A stretch of DNA of 64,000 bases from Cryptomeria japonica (GCF_030272615.1 NC_081412.1:687078583-687142582), one strand, 5' to 3'; positions 22,100 through 35,078 are shown, counted from the first letter of the stretch. A program made the numbers and translations. The notes: a model not told the origin generated them from the sequence alone.

Positions 22100-22348
22100 A
22101 TCTCCTCCTTTGGCATTGATGGCAACGCTTAGAAAATTTTATAATAATATCGCTAAGTGTGCATACAAAACAAAAGTTACACATATACACATGCTCTCCC
22201 TTAATGCATACATTATATAAAATATTCAAAAACACTCATACATATTTCTACTCCCTCTTTGACAACAATGCCAAATTGAAAAAGTAATATATATATACAA
22301 AAAAATTGTATCAAAGTGTTCAGCATATACAATAATAACTTAAAAAAT
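22100..22348 (-). promoter_or_regulatory. Element C duplicated polypurine tract region
   Basis: In element orientation the true PPT is CATCAATGCCAAAGGAGGAGAT next to the LTR. About 155 nt upstream is a second purine tract, TTTGGCATTGTTG-TCAAAGAGGGAG (22275 downward). The arms at 22109-22121 and 22263-22275 are inverted repeats of 13 bp with one mismatch. The same layout occurs in D and E. Confidence 0.65.
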
Positions 22349-25300
22349 TCATGCATTAGCTAGTCTCATAAAAATATCATTAAAGTTCTGCTTCAACTGT
22401 GATATGGCATTTGACCATGTCGCTAGCACGTTCTCAGTGTACTCTTTTGTAGACATAAGTTGTGTATGGAATTCTTCCATCGAATCCAGTGTACAGATTT
22501 CTGGAGTTGCTAAGATAGCTTCTGCATTAGAGTAGGCTCTTTGTAGTATGTCCACTTGTGATGTGAGTAGACTCTTGAGTTCTTTGAGAGACCGGAGTCT
22601 CTTTGCCTTCTCATGACCATAAGTCTCCAACCTGTTGTGCAAATCATCTATAGATTTGCTAAAAGAAAATATAGAGTCCTAAAGTGGGATATATGCATTG
22701 CATATCCTTTCTAGCTCTTTCTCTGTGTCTATTTGTCTTTTTGTGATATCAGAATAACAAAATGAAACATTTGAGGTAGAAGCAAGATACTTTCATCCTG
22801 TTTCAACAACTTTGCTCAACAAATCTCTATTATGTGATAGAGCCTCTTTGCCAATATCAATGTCCTTTGTTCTTGTGACTTTTCTCAGTATAGGTTAGCG
22901 CTGCTTCTTCAAGTGACTTGATTTGATCAGATGCATCAGTGACCAACTGACCAAGTTTTCTAATAGGGGATGTCATATGTATTGTAAAATTTTCCAGTAG
23001 TAGACCAGATAGAATATCAACTGCATTCTGAATAGTTTCATCTTCAACCCTTTGCTCTTTAAGTCTCTTCTTATGCGCTCTAGATTGCATAACACTTGCA
23101 ATATTCATCATTTCAGATGTTCTCATGTTGTCAATAATGATAAGCCCTAAAATTCCTAATGAATCATCATCATCCTCATCACTTTGTGGAGTGACTAATG
23201 GCTTTGTCGATTTAGAGGATGTAACCTTAATGATTGCTTTCTCTATATTTTCCTCTGCTTCCTGTTCAGAAGTTTGTGTGACAACATTTTCCATAAACTC
23301 CTTGTAAATTTCTTGTAAGACCGGTGCGGATTGGGGTTTCTCCGGTTGTTCTATTCCCGGTGGATTTTCCACTTTCGGTTGAGTTGTCGGTTGCTCAAAT
23401 AAAGTAATATGTGTATCAGTGGTTTCAGGAGGTTCCATAGCTAGTGCAGTGTTGTCTCCAAATAGATCAGTTGTGTCCTGAACATCATCATCAACATGAA
23501 TAATGGTGTCATCCTTCTTCTTGACAGGATAGACCTCATCAGCTTGAACAATCTCTTCTTCATCCATTTCCAGTCGATTAACAACATCTTCCTCATTCAT
23601 AGAGGAATGGATGAGTTCTTCCATCTTTTTGATTTCATAGGCTATTCGATGGGTCTCAGTTTCAATAATTGCCCTCTTTCCACTAAGTAGCTTCAATCTT
23701 ATTGCTTTAAACATAAATTGAGCTTTGTATCGATCGACTAAAGCACTAATTTCATCTTTAGAAAATTCAGGAAAATATTTTACAAATACTTCATCTATGG
23801 TTTCTTTTTCCAATTTTATAGCTTCCTCCCATTTATCTAACAAAATAGAGTACAAATAATTTGAGATATCCTTTTCCAGATCATGTGGATATCTACTGTA
23901 ATGACACAAATGATTGATTACCTATTCAATGACTTGCTTCTTCTCATCTTTAGTGAAGGAATCAAAATGTTCTTTGACATTGTCTCCCTAATGTCTTCAT
24001 TGTTCTTTCGAAATGGGTATTAGGCTTGTAAGATGATATATCAATAGGCATAGTTGCCTTTGGCACTTTCTTTACTGCCTTTGCTATTCTACCGGTAGCT
24101 TTCATCTTCTTAGGTTCTTCAGTATCAGTACCCTCAGATTCTGCTTGGAGAATAAGTTTTTGATTTCTCTTCTTTGGTACATTCTCCTTCTTTGTATAGA
24201 CTTTAGGTGTCGGTTCCTTTTTGGTTTGGATACTCTGAGTCACCCTTTTATTCTTCATTGTCGGAGGTGCTTCATCAATTTTCTTTTTCTTTCCTTTCCC
24301 ACTTGTGGCAGGAGAAATACTGGTTTTGGCTTGTGCATCCTGGAATACCACAATATCCAGTTTTGACTTCTTTTTATCTTTAGGAGATGCTAATAGGTTA
24401 TTAGCATAACCAACTAGTAGGTCATGGTTCACCTCATAACTCATAGCTTCCATTTCTTATTTCCTTAGCTCAATTGCTTGCATCAAACAAAAATTAGTGG
24501 TAACTATGAAAACAATGTCTTTTGCAAAATGACTTACCACATCTTCAGGCAATCTCATTCTCATGCTCATCTTCTTTTGGAACTCATTTAAATACTTATT
24601 TATATCAGTAGGGAAAGTATTCTTTACAGCCTTGATGTTGTTTTTGATTTGTGCAGATATTGGTAGGTCCTTTGACCATTCAATATCACCTATTCTCGGT
24701 AGCAAATTTTGAAAATAAAAGAATAACCTGACAAATAGTTGTCCATACTTGAACTTTAGACTTCTATCCTTTTGATAGATTGCAAATTTAGAAATAGTTG
24801 TCTCCTAATAGCCTCACAGAGATCATAATCTACATTTTCAACTATCATCTTATAAGTTGTATGAATTGTTGTAGATGGAACACTATTTAGTCTACTGGAG
24901 TAAAATACTCAGTAGCCTATCACCATTGTTGTCAATTTCACCATTGGGTCTCTGATATTGTTAACAGAAAAAGAATGCTTATCAGATGTTGAACCAGTTA
25001 GTGAGAATACCGTCTCTTGTAAAATTTGTCTCAGCTTAGGTACTTCACCAGTTGAGAAATAACCAGTTATAGCCTGAATGGATTCCTTGGTAATTGTGTG
25101 AATTATCTCTAAGTACATGTTCTCACCATGAACCCAACTCAAAATAATTTTGATATGCTCTTCCTCAAAATATTCTAAAAAATAAGCGGCATTGTGAAAA
25201 CCTTTCTTGAAAACCCTAGCATACTGTGTTTGAATCTTTCCATTCTCATCACAGAGGGATTTTAGCTGAGTGTAAATGTATAGTGAACCTAGATCCTCTA

Positions 25301-25457
25301 TCTTACAATCAATATAACTTGACAAATCTCCTTTTACTAAAACTCTACTCGGAACTTGTGATAATGCATTATACGCCACAATTTATTTTGCCTCTGTAAC
25401 TTCCATTGGTTCAGATGTAGTCATTAACCTTTCTACAGTCTTTGAAGATGATGCCAT
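22349..25457 (-). pseudogene. Element C ORF2, long charged protein of unknown function (broken)
   Basis: It begins MASSSKTVERL, comparable with MASSSTPEF of E. The N-terminal part (to about 24909) has a conserved block, DLSSYIDCKIEDLGS then VHGENMYLEIIHTITKESIQAITG, which matches E's VHGEFFWLDSIHKITKEIVKAITG. A middle block (INKYLNEFQKKMSMRMRLP) also matches E (INKHFQALK...MKTRIRL). A Lys/Thr/Pro-rich, probably disordered region follows (24300-24000), then acidic stretches, and a C-terminal helical segment (ETYGHEKAKRLRSLKELKSLL to FNDIFMRLANA). Stops occur at 25383, 24906, 24454, 23959 and elsewhere, so it is not intact. The conserved block reminds me of plant transposon-associated domains, but I cannot assign a function. 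Confidence 0.7.
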
Positions 25458-25910
25458 TGCAGATGAACAAGATTCAAAGCAGGATTTTCAAAGAAATACC
25501 TTATATCATGCACACGATGCCCCGTTTACCGGTTGAATGCCCAAGTGCACATCGGTTCGATCTTCTACAACCTTCAAATCAGCTTGATTGCAAATCACAA
25601 TGCAACTTCGACAATTATCAGACAACAAACTCTTTTAGCTCAGCAAGCGCTCCAAATTTCTTTCTCGAATACATTAGGATAAAAATGAAAAAGTAAAAAC
25701 TCGCTCTTATCCTTTTTACCTACTGCATTAGATGCTCGACTATTAGGGTTACAAACCCTAATTTCACCGCTCAAGGAGAAAATCGGTTGATAACATATTG
25801 ACAAAAGGTTATCAAAATTTCATGCTTTAAAATTCTCTTACCACTCATTAATCTCAAGGGATCTGAAGGTGGATTTACCATTGAGCTCCCCTTAGCCATA
25901 TTCAAAAGGC
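25458..25910 (-). other. Element C inter-ORF spacer
   Basis: About 450 bp between ORF1 and ORF2 with no conserved coding content. The equivalent gap in E (38226-38529) is 300 bp. It may carry the sequences that allow ORF2 expression (internal start, splice or subgenomic RNA), but none is recognisable. Confidence 0.4.
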
Positions 25911-27197
25911 TTAATTCACTGGTGCAGTGTTCTCTTCACTGGGTGAAGGAAGAGTTTCTTCTCCAAGTGAGTCATCACTTTTCTTCTTCCATATTTGATT
26001 CATTTCCTCTCTGGTTTCTTCAACATTAACTTTCTGCTTTCCTTTCTGATCCTTAGAAGAATTGACTGGTTTTCTATTTTTGGTTCTACATAATTTTGCT
26101 AAGTGTCCCAGTTTGTTATAGTAATAGCAGGCCATACCAGATGATTTCCAAGGTCCTGCATTTCCTCTCCCAGTTCTGCGTCTGCAGTTCATAGCCACAT
26201 GACCAAATTTATTACAGATGGTGCAAATGATATTTGTTACCTTTTCCATCTCAAATGGACTAAACCGGTTGTCGTAGGGTCTTTGCTAGTTCAGGTTCAC
26301 CCGGTTGTCAAAATTCCTCATCCAGTTGCCATTTGGTCTTGTATGCATATATGGTACAGGATTATTTGCTCCATATCTGCACTCAACAGAACTATGTCCA
26401 TACATTCTGCATGTGAAACAATGACCTTCAAATTTCTTGGACACATACCTAGCATTAGTATTATAGCTTGCATTTCTATTAGGTTTGTCTTTACAAAAAT
26501 TTGCAGTGTGACCAGGTTTATGGCAAACAAAACAAACAGGTTTAAAGACCTTCTTACCGGTAGGCTTCTTGATCTTAGGAGTAGATTTGTTCTTAAGAGT
26601 GTCGCTCTTAGTACCAGATGATTCACCCTTTTCAGTTGTATGAAAACCAAGTCCAGAGGTATCACCTTTCATCCTTTGTGATTGAATTTGTTCTTCAAGC
26701 AAGGTAGAACTCTTGTTGAACTTTTCTAGTTTCCCATTAGCTTCGGTAAGCTATTTGGTGAGATCTTCATTATGCTTTGATAGGTTCTCTCTCAGAGATG
26801 ATGTTAATTCAAGATCTAGCTTTAAGTTCTCCTTCTCTTCTCTTTCAGCATTCAAATGCTCATGCAAGGTAGCATTTTCTCACTTGATCTTGGAAATCTC
26901 TTGATCTTTTTCCTTGATAAGATCTTCAACATCTCTTCTAGCTTCCAGTTCCTGACTCATGCGGATAGTAAGACCTTCTAGCTCTCTCCTCAGATTTAGA
27001 TTTTCAAAGTTTAAATTTTCAACTTCCTCAGCTAAGGCATCAATATTGGCCTCATCTGAAGAACTATTGTCAGATATCTCTAACAGTTGTTCAGTTATCT
27101 CTCTCCTTTTGACTTGTGAACCTTTCAGTTTGACCCTAAGGGTTTCAAGTTCATTTCTGCTAGCTTCTAGCTCTCTAGCCATCTCAAAGTAGCTCAT
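25911..27197 (-). pseudogene. Element C ORF1: coiled-coil, four-zinc-knuckle gag-like protein (broken)
   Basis: One frame of 429 codons starting MSYFEMARELEASRNELETLR. The first about 160 residues form heptad-rich coiled coil. Then come CCHC knuckles CFVCHKPGHTANFC, CFTCRMYGHSSVEC and CTICNKFGHVAMNC, and a degenerate fourth, CYYYNKLGHLAKLC, with Tyr for the second Cys. The tail is charged (KGKQKVNVEETREEM). In-frame stops occur at 26880, near 26750 and near 26283 with no frame change. No UBN2/capsid domain is recognisable, which is unusual for a gag, so nucleic-acid binding and self-assembly by coiled coil are the likely roles. E ORF1 is the homologue. Confidence 0.8.
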
Positions 27198-27252
27198 GTC
27201 CCCATGGTGGTTTCAAGGCTCCCTTCTAAGTGATTAGTCTTCAAAGAAGTTA

Positions 27253-27265
27253 GGCTCTGATACCA
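27253..27265 (-). promoter_or_regulatory. Element C primer-binding site (tRNA-iMet)
   Basis: TGGTATCAGAGCC on the - strand, two nucleotides inside the right LTR. It is the classic complement to the 3' end of plant initiator tRNA-Met used by Ty1/copia elements. Confidence 0.9.
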
Positions 27266-27267
27266 AT

Positions 27268-28272
27268 TGATGGACTTGAAAAGCACTAAGGGGGGGGGGG
27301 GGGGGTGAATCCGTGACACCAAAAATAAAACTACTTCAAACACTAACCAGTAGATGAACTTAACTAAAATTTTAAACACAATGCATGTAATCCAAAATGA
27401 TATAACAACATCCACAACAAGTAAAACATCCACCATAACACAAGTGTTTGTACGTGGAAAACCCAAATAGGTAAAAACCATGGTGAGATGGAACTCACAA
27501 GTTAACTATCTGCAATAATAGATAACTGACCGGTTAGGGTCTACAAAGTGCTATGCTAGGAGCTAATCTTGTTAGAGATCCCAAAGCTTTATTAGAAGCG
27601 TGTACCCTGTTAAAGGTAGTACCCTGTTCGGAGTAACCTTGGTGGAGGATTTGTGAACCCAAACTAATGGATCACCTTGTTAGGGGATTTGTACAAAGAA
27701 GCTTGTTAGACCTTACCTAGTTAGGGGATTTGAATTCTGCTATGATTGTTAGAAAACAACAGGATTGGTTTGATCTGTCTGAGTAGCACAATAATTGTTT
27801 GATCAGATCCTTCTAAACATATTCAACACTGCTCTTCTACATACTCTGCAACTTAACTCTTTTGACTTTCGCACACAAAATATCACTTTCACTCATATGA
27901 AATAATTCATTGTAATGTCAATATATAGACATTAAGATTGCATGTCGGCCGAAAGAAATTATAACACAATTTCCTAGGTGCAGTGTATCTAGTCAAGTGA
28001 TCATAACTCATCACAAAAAATAGCCAAAATTTTCCAGTGGGATAACTCATCACAAAACCAACAAATACCAGTTGGAACAATCAATACTGGTTAGATTAAA
28101 TATACGAACTATTATCCTTGAACCTTTTGATATAATCTCCACTTTATTTTCATGTGATGTCGACTAATATGTATCCACTGGTTGTCTTCTGTGCATATAT
28201 TGGTTGTCACAAAGTACCGGTTAGAGATAAACATCTTAGTATAACTTCTAGCATACCGGTTGTAGAATAAAC
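27268..28272 (-). repeat. 5' LTR of element C, main fragment
   Basis: Matches 20979-21997. It includes a run of about 16 G at 27291-27308, longer than in the left LTR. It is broken at GAATAAAC by element D and resumes at 36165 after D with a duplicated TAAAC. Confidence 0.9.
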
Positions 28273-29375
28273 TGTTAGGTCCCGAAGACAACTGAGAGGG
28301 GGGTGAATCAGTTGTCTAATGAATTCAAACCAAAATTAACTTAACCAAAACTTAATGCTTAATACTGGTAAACCAAACTTAATGCCGGTGGACAGTTTAT
28401 CAGTTAATTGCAGTACCGATAAAGATTAATGCATGAAACAGAAAGACAATAACATCCACAACACATAACACCAATATTTGTATGTGGAAACCCTGTAAGG
28501 GGAAAAACCACAGTGGGAAACCTTACCCACAATCAGATGATACTACTGCAGATAGTATGTGTATACAATAAGGGGTTTGCACATCCAGAAAGGCCAAGCG
28601 CCTAGAGATCACTGCTCAATCACAAATGGGAGTCACACTGACTACAATTGGATGGTTAGATCCAATGATAATGTACTGCTCAAAATAGCATCTCCATATG
28701 TTGGATTCAGTACTGATTTAGCTCTGATATGCCTTCACAAAACATTCCTTCAACCTTCAAATGATGTCTGCATGTATAGCTCTACTTATTCTCGCATATA
28801 CCTTATTGGAATCCTTTTCGCATTCGCATTCCTACTATCTTCCTTCGATCAAATAAGATCTTACATATATACCGAAGCCTAAGACCAAAATGTGTAGGTC
28901 GGCTTTACAAAAGATATTACAATAAAAACAATTTACAAGTAAATCAATAACCGATGCAATATTCGATACAACAAGTCGGCTTAATGCATTTACAATAATA
29001 ATAAGTCATCTCCATAACGTGTCGTGCTGATCTGGAATAGATAAGTCTGCCGATGTATAACCTGGACCTATTTGTCGGTAATAACAAATATGCACACTCG
29101 AATATACCAATGAACAAATCTCCAAGACAAAGTGTCCAAATGATGTCTTTGACATAACCAAGTATTTTCCATGTGATTCTAAGTGCCGGTGAACCAAATA
29201 CCGGTGACTGTGCATAAGTTGCTTGCTTGTCGGTGAACCAAATATCAGTGACTATGCATAAGTCACTTGCTTGCCGGTGAACATAGCCAATTCTCCAAGT
29301 ACTAATAGGTTGACCAGTGTTGATAAGTGTTGAAATAAATGACAAAACCATATCAACATATCCAAAATACCAACA
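28273..29375 (-). repeat. 3' LTR of element D (left)
   Basis: 1103 bp, TGTTAGGTCCCGAAG at the + left edge. In element orientation the U5 end has GACAACTGA-TTCAC-C-run-CTC-TCAGTTGTC, a 9-bp perfect stem. Internal near-repeats of CGGTGAACCAAATACCGGTGA type (29190-29280) differ in number from the other LTR. Confidence 0.9.
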
Positions 29376-29711
29376 ATATCCCCCTTTGGCATTGATGGCA
29401 ACACAAGATGGAAAAACCATCAAAGTGCCAAAACAGAAATGCCAAATACCAAAAACCAATAATCTCCCAAAAGAGATCATAACCAAAAATCATAATATCT
29501 CTTCCTAAGGGATAGAGTCTCTCCCCCTAGGAGTAACATGTGTTTTTCCATATCAATCTCTCTCCCTTTGACATCAAATGCCAAAGCAATACAAAAACCA
29601 GGTTCAAATATAAAATACCAACTACTCCCTCTGAGAAGTAGCTCTCCTAATAAGGGCCGGAATAAAAGATTTCTCTGTTAGTTTTGTCAATTGGTGACAA
29701 ATATCAACTAT
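29376..29711 (-). promoter_or_regulatory. Element D duplicated polypurine tract region
   Basis: In element orientation the LTR-proximal PPT is CATCAATGCCAAAGGGGGATAT. A second copy about 190 nt upstream reads CTTTGGCATTTGATGTCAAAGGGAGAG. The arms at 29385-29397 and 29572-29585 are inverted repeats with a one-base bulge. Confidence 0.65.
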
Positions 29712-32700
29712 CTAAGTCTCTATCGGTGGGGGTATAACCTTAAGCTGATCTCCGAGGTATTCAAAAGTCTCCTTAGGAAAAAGCTTAGTAAAAATATCTG
29801 CAATCTGTTCTTTAGTATTCACATAAACCAATTTTACTTCTTTTGCTTCAACATTCTCTTTCAGAAAATTCAATTTGATAGAAACATGTTTAGTTTTTTA
29901 ATGTAGTACCGGATTCTTAGATATATCAATTGTTGTTGTATTATCACAATAGATGGTTATAGGTTCCTTGCATTTTACCTTTATGGTCTTCAACATTTGC
30001 TTGAGCCATAATACCTGTGTGCAATTAGTTGTTTCTGCAACATATTCTAATTTTGTTGTTGATAAAGATGTGCAACTTTGTTTCTTACTCAACCATGAAA
30101 TTAATCTACTTCCAAGAAAAAATGCTCCACCTATGGTGCTTTTTCTATCATCTACATCTCCTGCCCAATTTGCATCTGTGTATGCACATAATTCAAAAAA
30201 TTTATCTCTAGGATACCATAAGCCAAGATTTGTAGTGCCTTTTAAGTACTGGAAAATCCTTTTTATTGTTGACTCGTGATTTTCTTTAGGATTACTCTGA
30301 AATCTTGAAACAATACATACTGAATTCATAATATCAGGTCTTGTTTGTGTCAAATATAGTAGACCTCCTATCATAGACTTCTACCTAGTCGGATTAACAG
30401 GTGTTGATTCATCCCTTAGTGATAGTTTGTCAATTGTAGCCATAGGTGTGCTTACCGGTTTAGAGTTTTCCATGCCAAATTTCTTTAGTAACTCCTTCAA
30501 GTACTTAGATTGACTCAAGGATATACCTTTATCAGTCTGTGAAATCTGCAATCCTAAAAAGAATTTTATCTCTCCAATCATAGACATTTCAAATTCTTGT
30601 TGCATTTTAATAGAAAAGTCTTTACATAATTCATCTTCTCCTCCAAAGATTATTGTTGGCATTTTAATGATGTTGTGATTGTCATTGATGGACACACACT
30701 TGTTTTGAGATCACTTTCTTTATGTATGAGTTATGCTCAACCAGTATTTGTTCCAACTGGTATTATGTATTATAGTCTTTAGACTATTGGTGTTTTGCAG
30801 AAGATGTTTACCGGTCACAAACTGACTGAAGACCCAAAGCGGTATGAAGACCTCAAGCGGTTCGAGGATCTCAAGCAGTATGAAGGAAAAAAGCGGTAGT
30901 TAACATTTTTCCTGTCTTCATTTTTGACAACCGGTAATTGATAAAATGTATGAACCGGTATTACTCTGTGATGAGTTACCAATTGGTATTTCTGTGATGA
31001 GTTATCATCCACCGACACTTTGGCAGTGATTTTGTGTCGTGTTACCAAATGTGTCTAGATGCACTGAACCTAGGAACTTGTAATGTAATCCTATTGGACC
31101 GACATGAAATCAGACTCCTTTATAAAGACATCATGTCTAGGGTTTTAGGAAGTAGATGAGGTTTTGTAAATGAGGTTTTGTATGTGTGATCACTTAAGAG
31201 AAGATTAGGTCTGTGTGAAGAGTAGGAGTGTGGAGATATTGAAAGAATGAAGTAATGTTGAAATGCATTAACAATGAGCTATCATGGATCTAACCAAGCA
31301 TACTGTGCTAGTATCTAGATCACTCACTTGTTGATTACTCACATCTTCGACAAGTCTGAAACCCTTAACTAGGCAGGCCTAGCAAAGCCTTTGTAAATCC
31401 TCTAATAAGGTGGTTCACAACTGCGAATCTGAAATCCTCTCATAAGGTAGTCTTTAACAAGACTTATCTCCTAACAGAGATCTAGATTCCTAACAGGATC
31501 TGTTCTGGTGAAGAACATTGTATGACCTTAACCGGTCTGGTTTCTATTCTACAAATAGTTACTTGTGAGTTTCTACTCACCATGGTTTTTCCCATTTGGG
31601 TTTCCACGTCAAAACTTCTTGTGTTATGGTGATTGTGGTCTTGTGGATGAATGCTTTGTTTTCTATTTGGTTTCCATTTATCTTAACTGGTTTATTTGTA
31701 AATTTGTCATACCGGTTATCTACTAAATTGTTTAAGTGTTTGAGTTCAGTGTTTTTTGGTATACTAATTCACCCCCCCCCCCGCTCTTAGTATTCATCAA
31801 TTATATCATCAACAAAAACTTCTATAACCAAGATGTCATCATTAGTCACTTTACAGTATAAGTTGTTGTTAGCGTTACCTTTAGAAAAACCAATCTTCAA
31901 AAGATATTTATCCAATCTAGCACACCAAGCTCTTGGAGCTTGCTTCAACCCATACAAAGCTTTCCTTAACCTACAAACCATATCTTTGTTATCTGTCAAA
32001 GAAAATCCATTAGGTTGTTCAATATAAACTTCTTCTTCAAGATCTCCATTCAGAAATGCACATTTAATATCCATTTGATATACTTTGTAGTTCTTATGTG
32101 TTGCAAAAGCCAAGAATAATCTGACTGCCTCAATTCTAGCTACCGGTGCAAAGGTTTCATTATAATCAATTCCTTCTTTCTGTGAATATCCCTTACACAC
32201 TAGTCTTGCTTTATTTCTGATTACCTTACCATCTTCATTAAGTTTGTTTCTGAATACCCATTTTGTTCCAATTACATTTTTGTCTTTAGGTCGTGGAACT
32301 AATGTCTATGTGTTATTCTTTTCAATTTGTTCTAATTCTTCTTCCATAGCTTTAATCCAGTGTTTATCTTCACATGCCTCATTAATTGATGCTCGTTCAA
32401 TTTGAGAAATAAGACATACCTCTTCATTTGCCAATCTTCCTCTAGTCATAACTCCTTGATACTTGTTCCCAATTATCTGATCTTCAGAGTGGTTCCATCT
32501 TACATACCGAGGTGTCTTTGTTTGTTGTTGTTCTTCAGTTACTGTGAAATTTTCAGATGATACTGGTGTAACTGGGTCTTCATTCTGTACTAATGTGTTC
32601 ATTGTAGGTTCATTTGTCAATATCTTTGTTTCCGGTTCAGAGTCTATATACCTTGAAGTTCCTCTAAATTGTTCATCAATTTTCACATTTGTACTCTCAA

Positions 32701-35041
32701 CAGTTTTCTACAATCTCTTGTTAAAACATCTATATGCTTTGCTCTTAGATGAATAACCAAGAAATATTCCTTCATCACTTCTAGGATCAAATTTGCCAAT
32801 ATACTCATCTCTTCTAATATAGCATTTACTTCCAAATATTCTGAAATATTTAAGAGTAGGAGTAATACCAAACCATAATTCATGAGGGGTCTTACCAGTT
32901 TCACCTTTGATGTGAACTTTGTTGAATGTGTAGACTATTATACTTACTGCCTCTCTCCAATATACATGAGGTAGATTTGCTTCTGATAACATACTTCTAA
33001 CTGCATCCAAGATAGTTTTGTTTTTCCTTTCTACAACTCCATTTTGTTGGGGTGTTTGGGGCGCTGATAACTGTCTTCTGATCCCATTCACTTCACTGAA
33101 TGTATTAAATTCCTTAGATGTGAATTCACCTCCTTGATCTGATCTCAGACATTTGATTTTCTTACCGGTTTCATTCTCTACCATCACCTTGAATAACTTG
33201 AATTTCCCAAGTGCATCTGATTTCTCTCTGAGAAAAGTAACCCAACACATTCTAGAATAGTCATCAATGATTAGCATGAAATATATATCTCCTTGTAAGC
33301 TTCTAGTTCTAGCTGGACCACATAAATTAGTATGAATTAAGTCAAGAGCATTATTGGATTTTTCTGGAATACTCTTAAAAGATGCTCTAACTTGCTTGCC
33401 AAATTGACATTCCTTACATACCAGATTGTGAGGTTTAACAATTCTAGGCAAGTCCCTTACTGCTTTAGTTGTACTAATTTTCACAATGCAATCAAAATTT
33501 ACATGACAGAGTCTCTTATGTCATAACCAACTTTCATCAATATGTGCAATCAAGCATATCTTTTCACTATTGTTCAAATGAAAGATATTACCTCTAGTCT
33601 GATTACCGGTTGCAATTTCTAAACCAGTTATGTTCATGATTTTGCATTTGTCATTCTTGAATTGTAACTTAAATCCCTTTTCAAATAATTGACCAACACT
33701 CAAAAGATTATGCTTTAAGCCTTCAACATAATAAACATTATCAGTATTGTGCTTACCATCAAGAGATATAGTACCTTTTCCTTTGATCAAACAAGATTTA
33801 TCATCTCCAAATCTTACTAGACCTCCATTGTATTCCTTAAAAGTTAAGAATTTACTTTTATCACCAATCATATGATGTGAACATCCTGAATCAATGATCC
33901 ATTCATCCTTATCCTCAATTTTAGCTGCTAGGGCCTTTTCTACCAGTTGAATAGAAGGTGTCGGTTGATCTTCTGTTATAGCAACAAAGACCCATCCATT
34001 GTCTACCGGATCCTCATTAGAATCATCAGTGACTCCTTCATCAACAAGATAACAAGATTTGTCTCTATTCTTCTTAAATTTGTATCTTTGATATTCAAGG
34101 TTAGGCTTGTATGCTCTTCTAGCTTCTTCTTTCAATCTTGCATGTCTATCGGGACACCTTGATGCCATATGACCAATCTTATTGCAATTAAAACATTTAA
34201 AGGGTGCTTTACCTTCATACTTACTTCCAACTGGACCTTTAGGCATTTTCCTTGCAAATAGTGCTTCAAGTTCTTCAAGTTCTTCATTTTCTCTCCTGCT
34301 TTCTTCAAGTTCTCTTGCATAAAAGGCTTTCCAATTAGACTTGTCAAATGATGATGATGATGCAGACGATGTTGATGCCTTAAAAGATAAATCTATCTTT
34401 AAAGTAGCAATAGGACCAAATTCCTCAATTTTAAAAGCTGAAAGTTTTCCAATCAATGTATCTCTAGTTACTGATGTATTAGGCATTGTTCTCAACTCAT
34501 TTATAGCAGTAACTTTCATTTTGTATGCCAGTGGTAATCCTCTTAAAACTTTTGAAACAATTTCATCTTCACTTAAGATTCCTCCACAACATTTAATACC
34601 AAAAACAATTTCATTTACTCTTTCCATAAAAACATAAATCCTTTCATCTTCTTCCATTTTCATATTTTCATACCTAACCCGAAAGCTTTCAAGTTTTGCA
34701 ATTTTGACTGTGGAATCTCCTTCATTCAATGTTTCCAAATGGTCCCAAATAGCTTTAGCAATAGATCTATCTGATAATCCCATGATTTGTTGATCTGATA
34801 ATGCGCTCAAAAGTGCTTCTCTTGCCTTGCAATTATTTTCTTCATCTTTGGCTAGGTTAGGTGGATTAGGGTGACCTTGAGTAGGGGCAGTATAACCATT
34901 CTTTGTAACCTCCCAGATGTTCTTTCCAATGCAATTCATATGTGTCTCCATCCTGGTCTTCCATATGTCATAGTTGGTTCCATCAAGTTTAGGACTATCC
35001 TTCCTGAAATAGTTAGTAGAAATTGGATCTCCTCAAGCTGT
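29712..35041 (-). pseudogene. Element D gag-pol polyprotein (broken by point stops and solo LTR F)
   Basis: In order: a UBN2-type gag (about 34990-34380), CCHC knuckle CFNCNKIGHMASRC (34200), protease DSGCSHHM (33890), GAG-pre-integrase (HKRLCHVNFD, CKECQFGKQ), integrase core with DDYSRMCWVTF, RSDQGGEF and QQNGVVERKN, RT starting [13 protein letters not shown] with [18 protein letters not shown] and catalytic FVDDII, then RNase H with YTDANWAGD and LEYVA. It ends KVIPPPIET and TAG at 29714-29712. Everything is one frame once F and its TSD are discounted. Damage is limited to single stops, e.g. at about 33520 (expected Trp), 32706, 32307 (expected Trp), 30379 and 29898. The true start lies upstream of 34951, and the likely initiator region has a TGA. 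Expected length about 1380 residues, normal for copia. Confidence 0.88.
30654..31799 (+). mobile_element. Solo LTR F inside the RT domain of element D
   Basis: 1146 bp with TG...CA ends (TGTTGGCATTTTAATG to TTAGTATTCATCA), flanked by TSD ATTAT (30649-30653 and 31800-31804). Its right end has ATACTAA-TTCAC-C11-GCTC-TTAGTAT, the same U5 hairpin type as C, D and E. There is no interior or partner LTR, so it arose by LTR-LTR recombination after insertion. It interrupts D directly after FVDDII; removal restores the frame into FGGEDELCKDF. Confidence 0.93.
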
Positions 35042-35066
35042 TAAACTTCTGCAAAAAGAGGACTAA

Positions 35067-35078
35067 GCTTTGATACCA
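35067..35078 (-). promoter_or_regulatory. Element D primer-binding site (variant)
   Basis: TGGTATCAAAGC on the - strand, two bases inside the right LTR. It differs from the tRNA-iMet consensus TGGTATCAGAGC by one G-to-A change. Confidence 0.85.

Noticed and set aside
27251-27267. GGTATCAGAGC taken for a tRNA gene fragment
   Set aside because: Position two bases inside an LTR identifies it as a primer-binding site; no cloverleaf is present. The same applies at 37043 and 35067.
27291-27308. Homopolymer C/G runs as assembly gaps or errors
   Set aside because: They occur at homologous LTR positions in several elements with the same flanking arms, so they are genuine, although their exact lengths may be unreliable.
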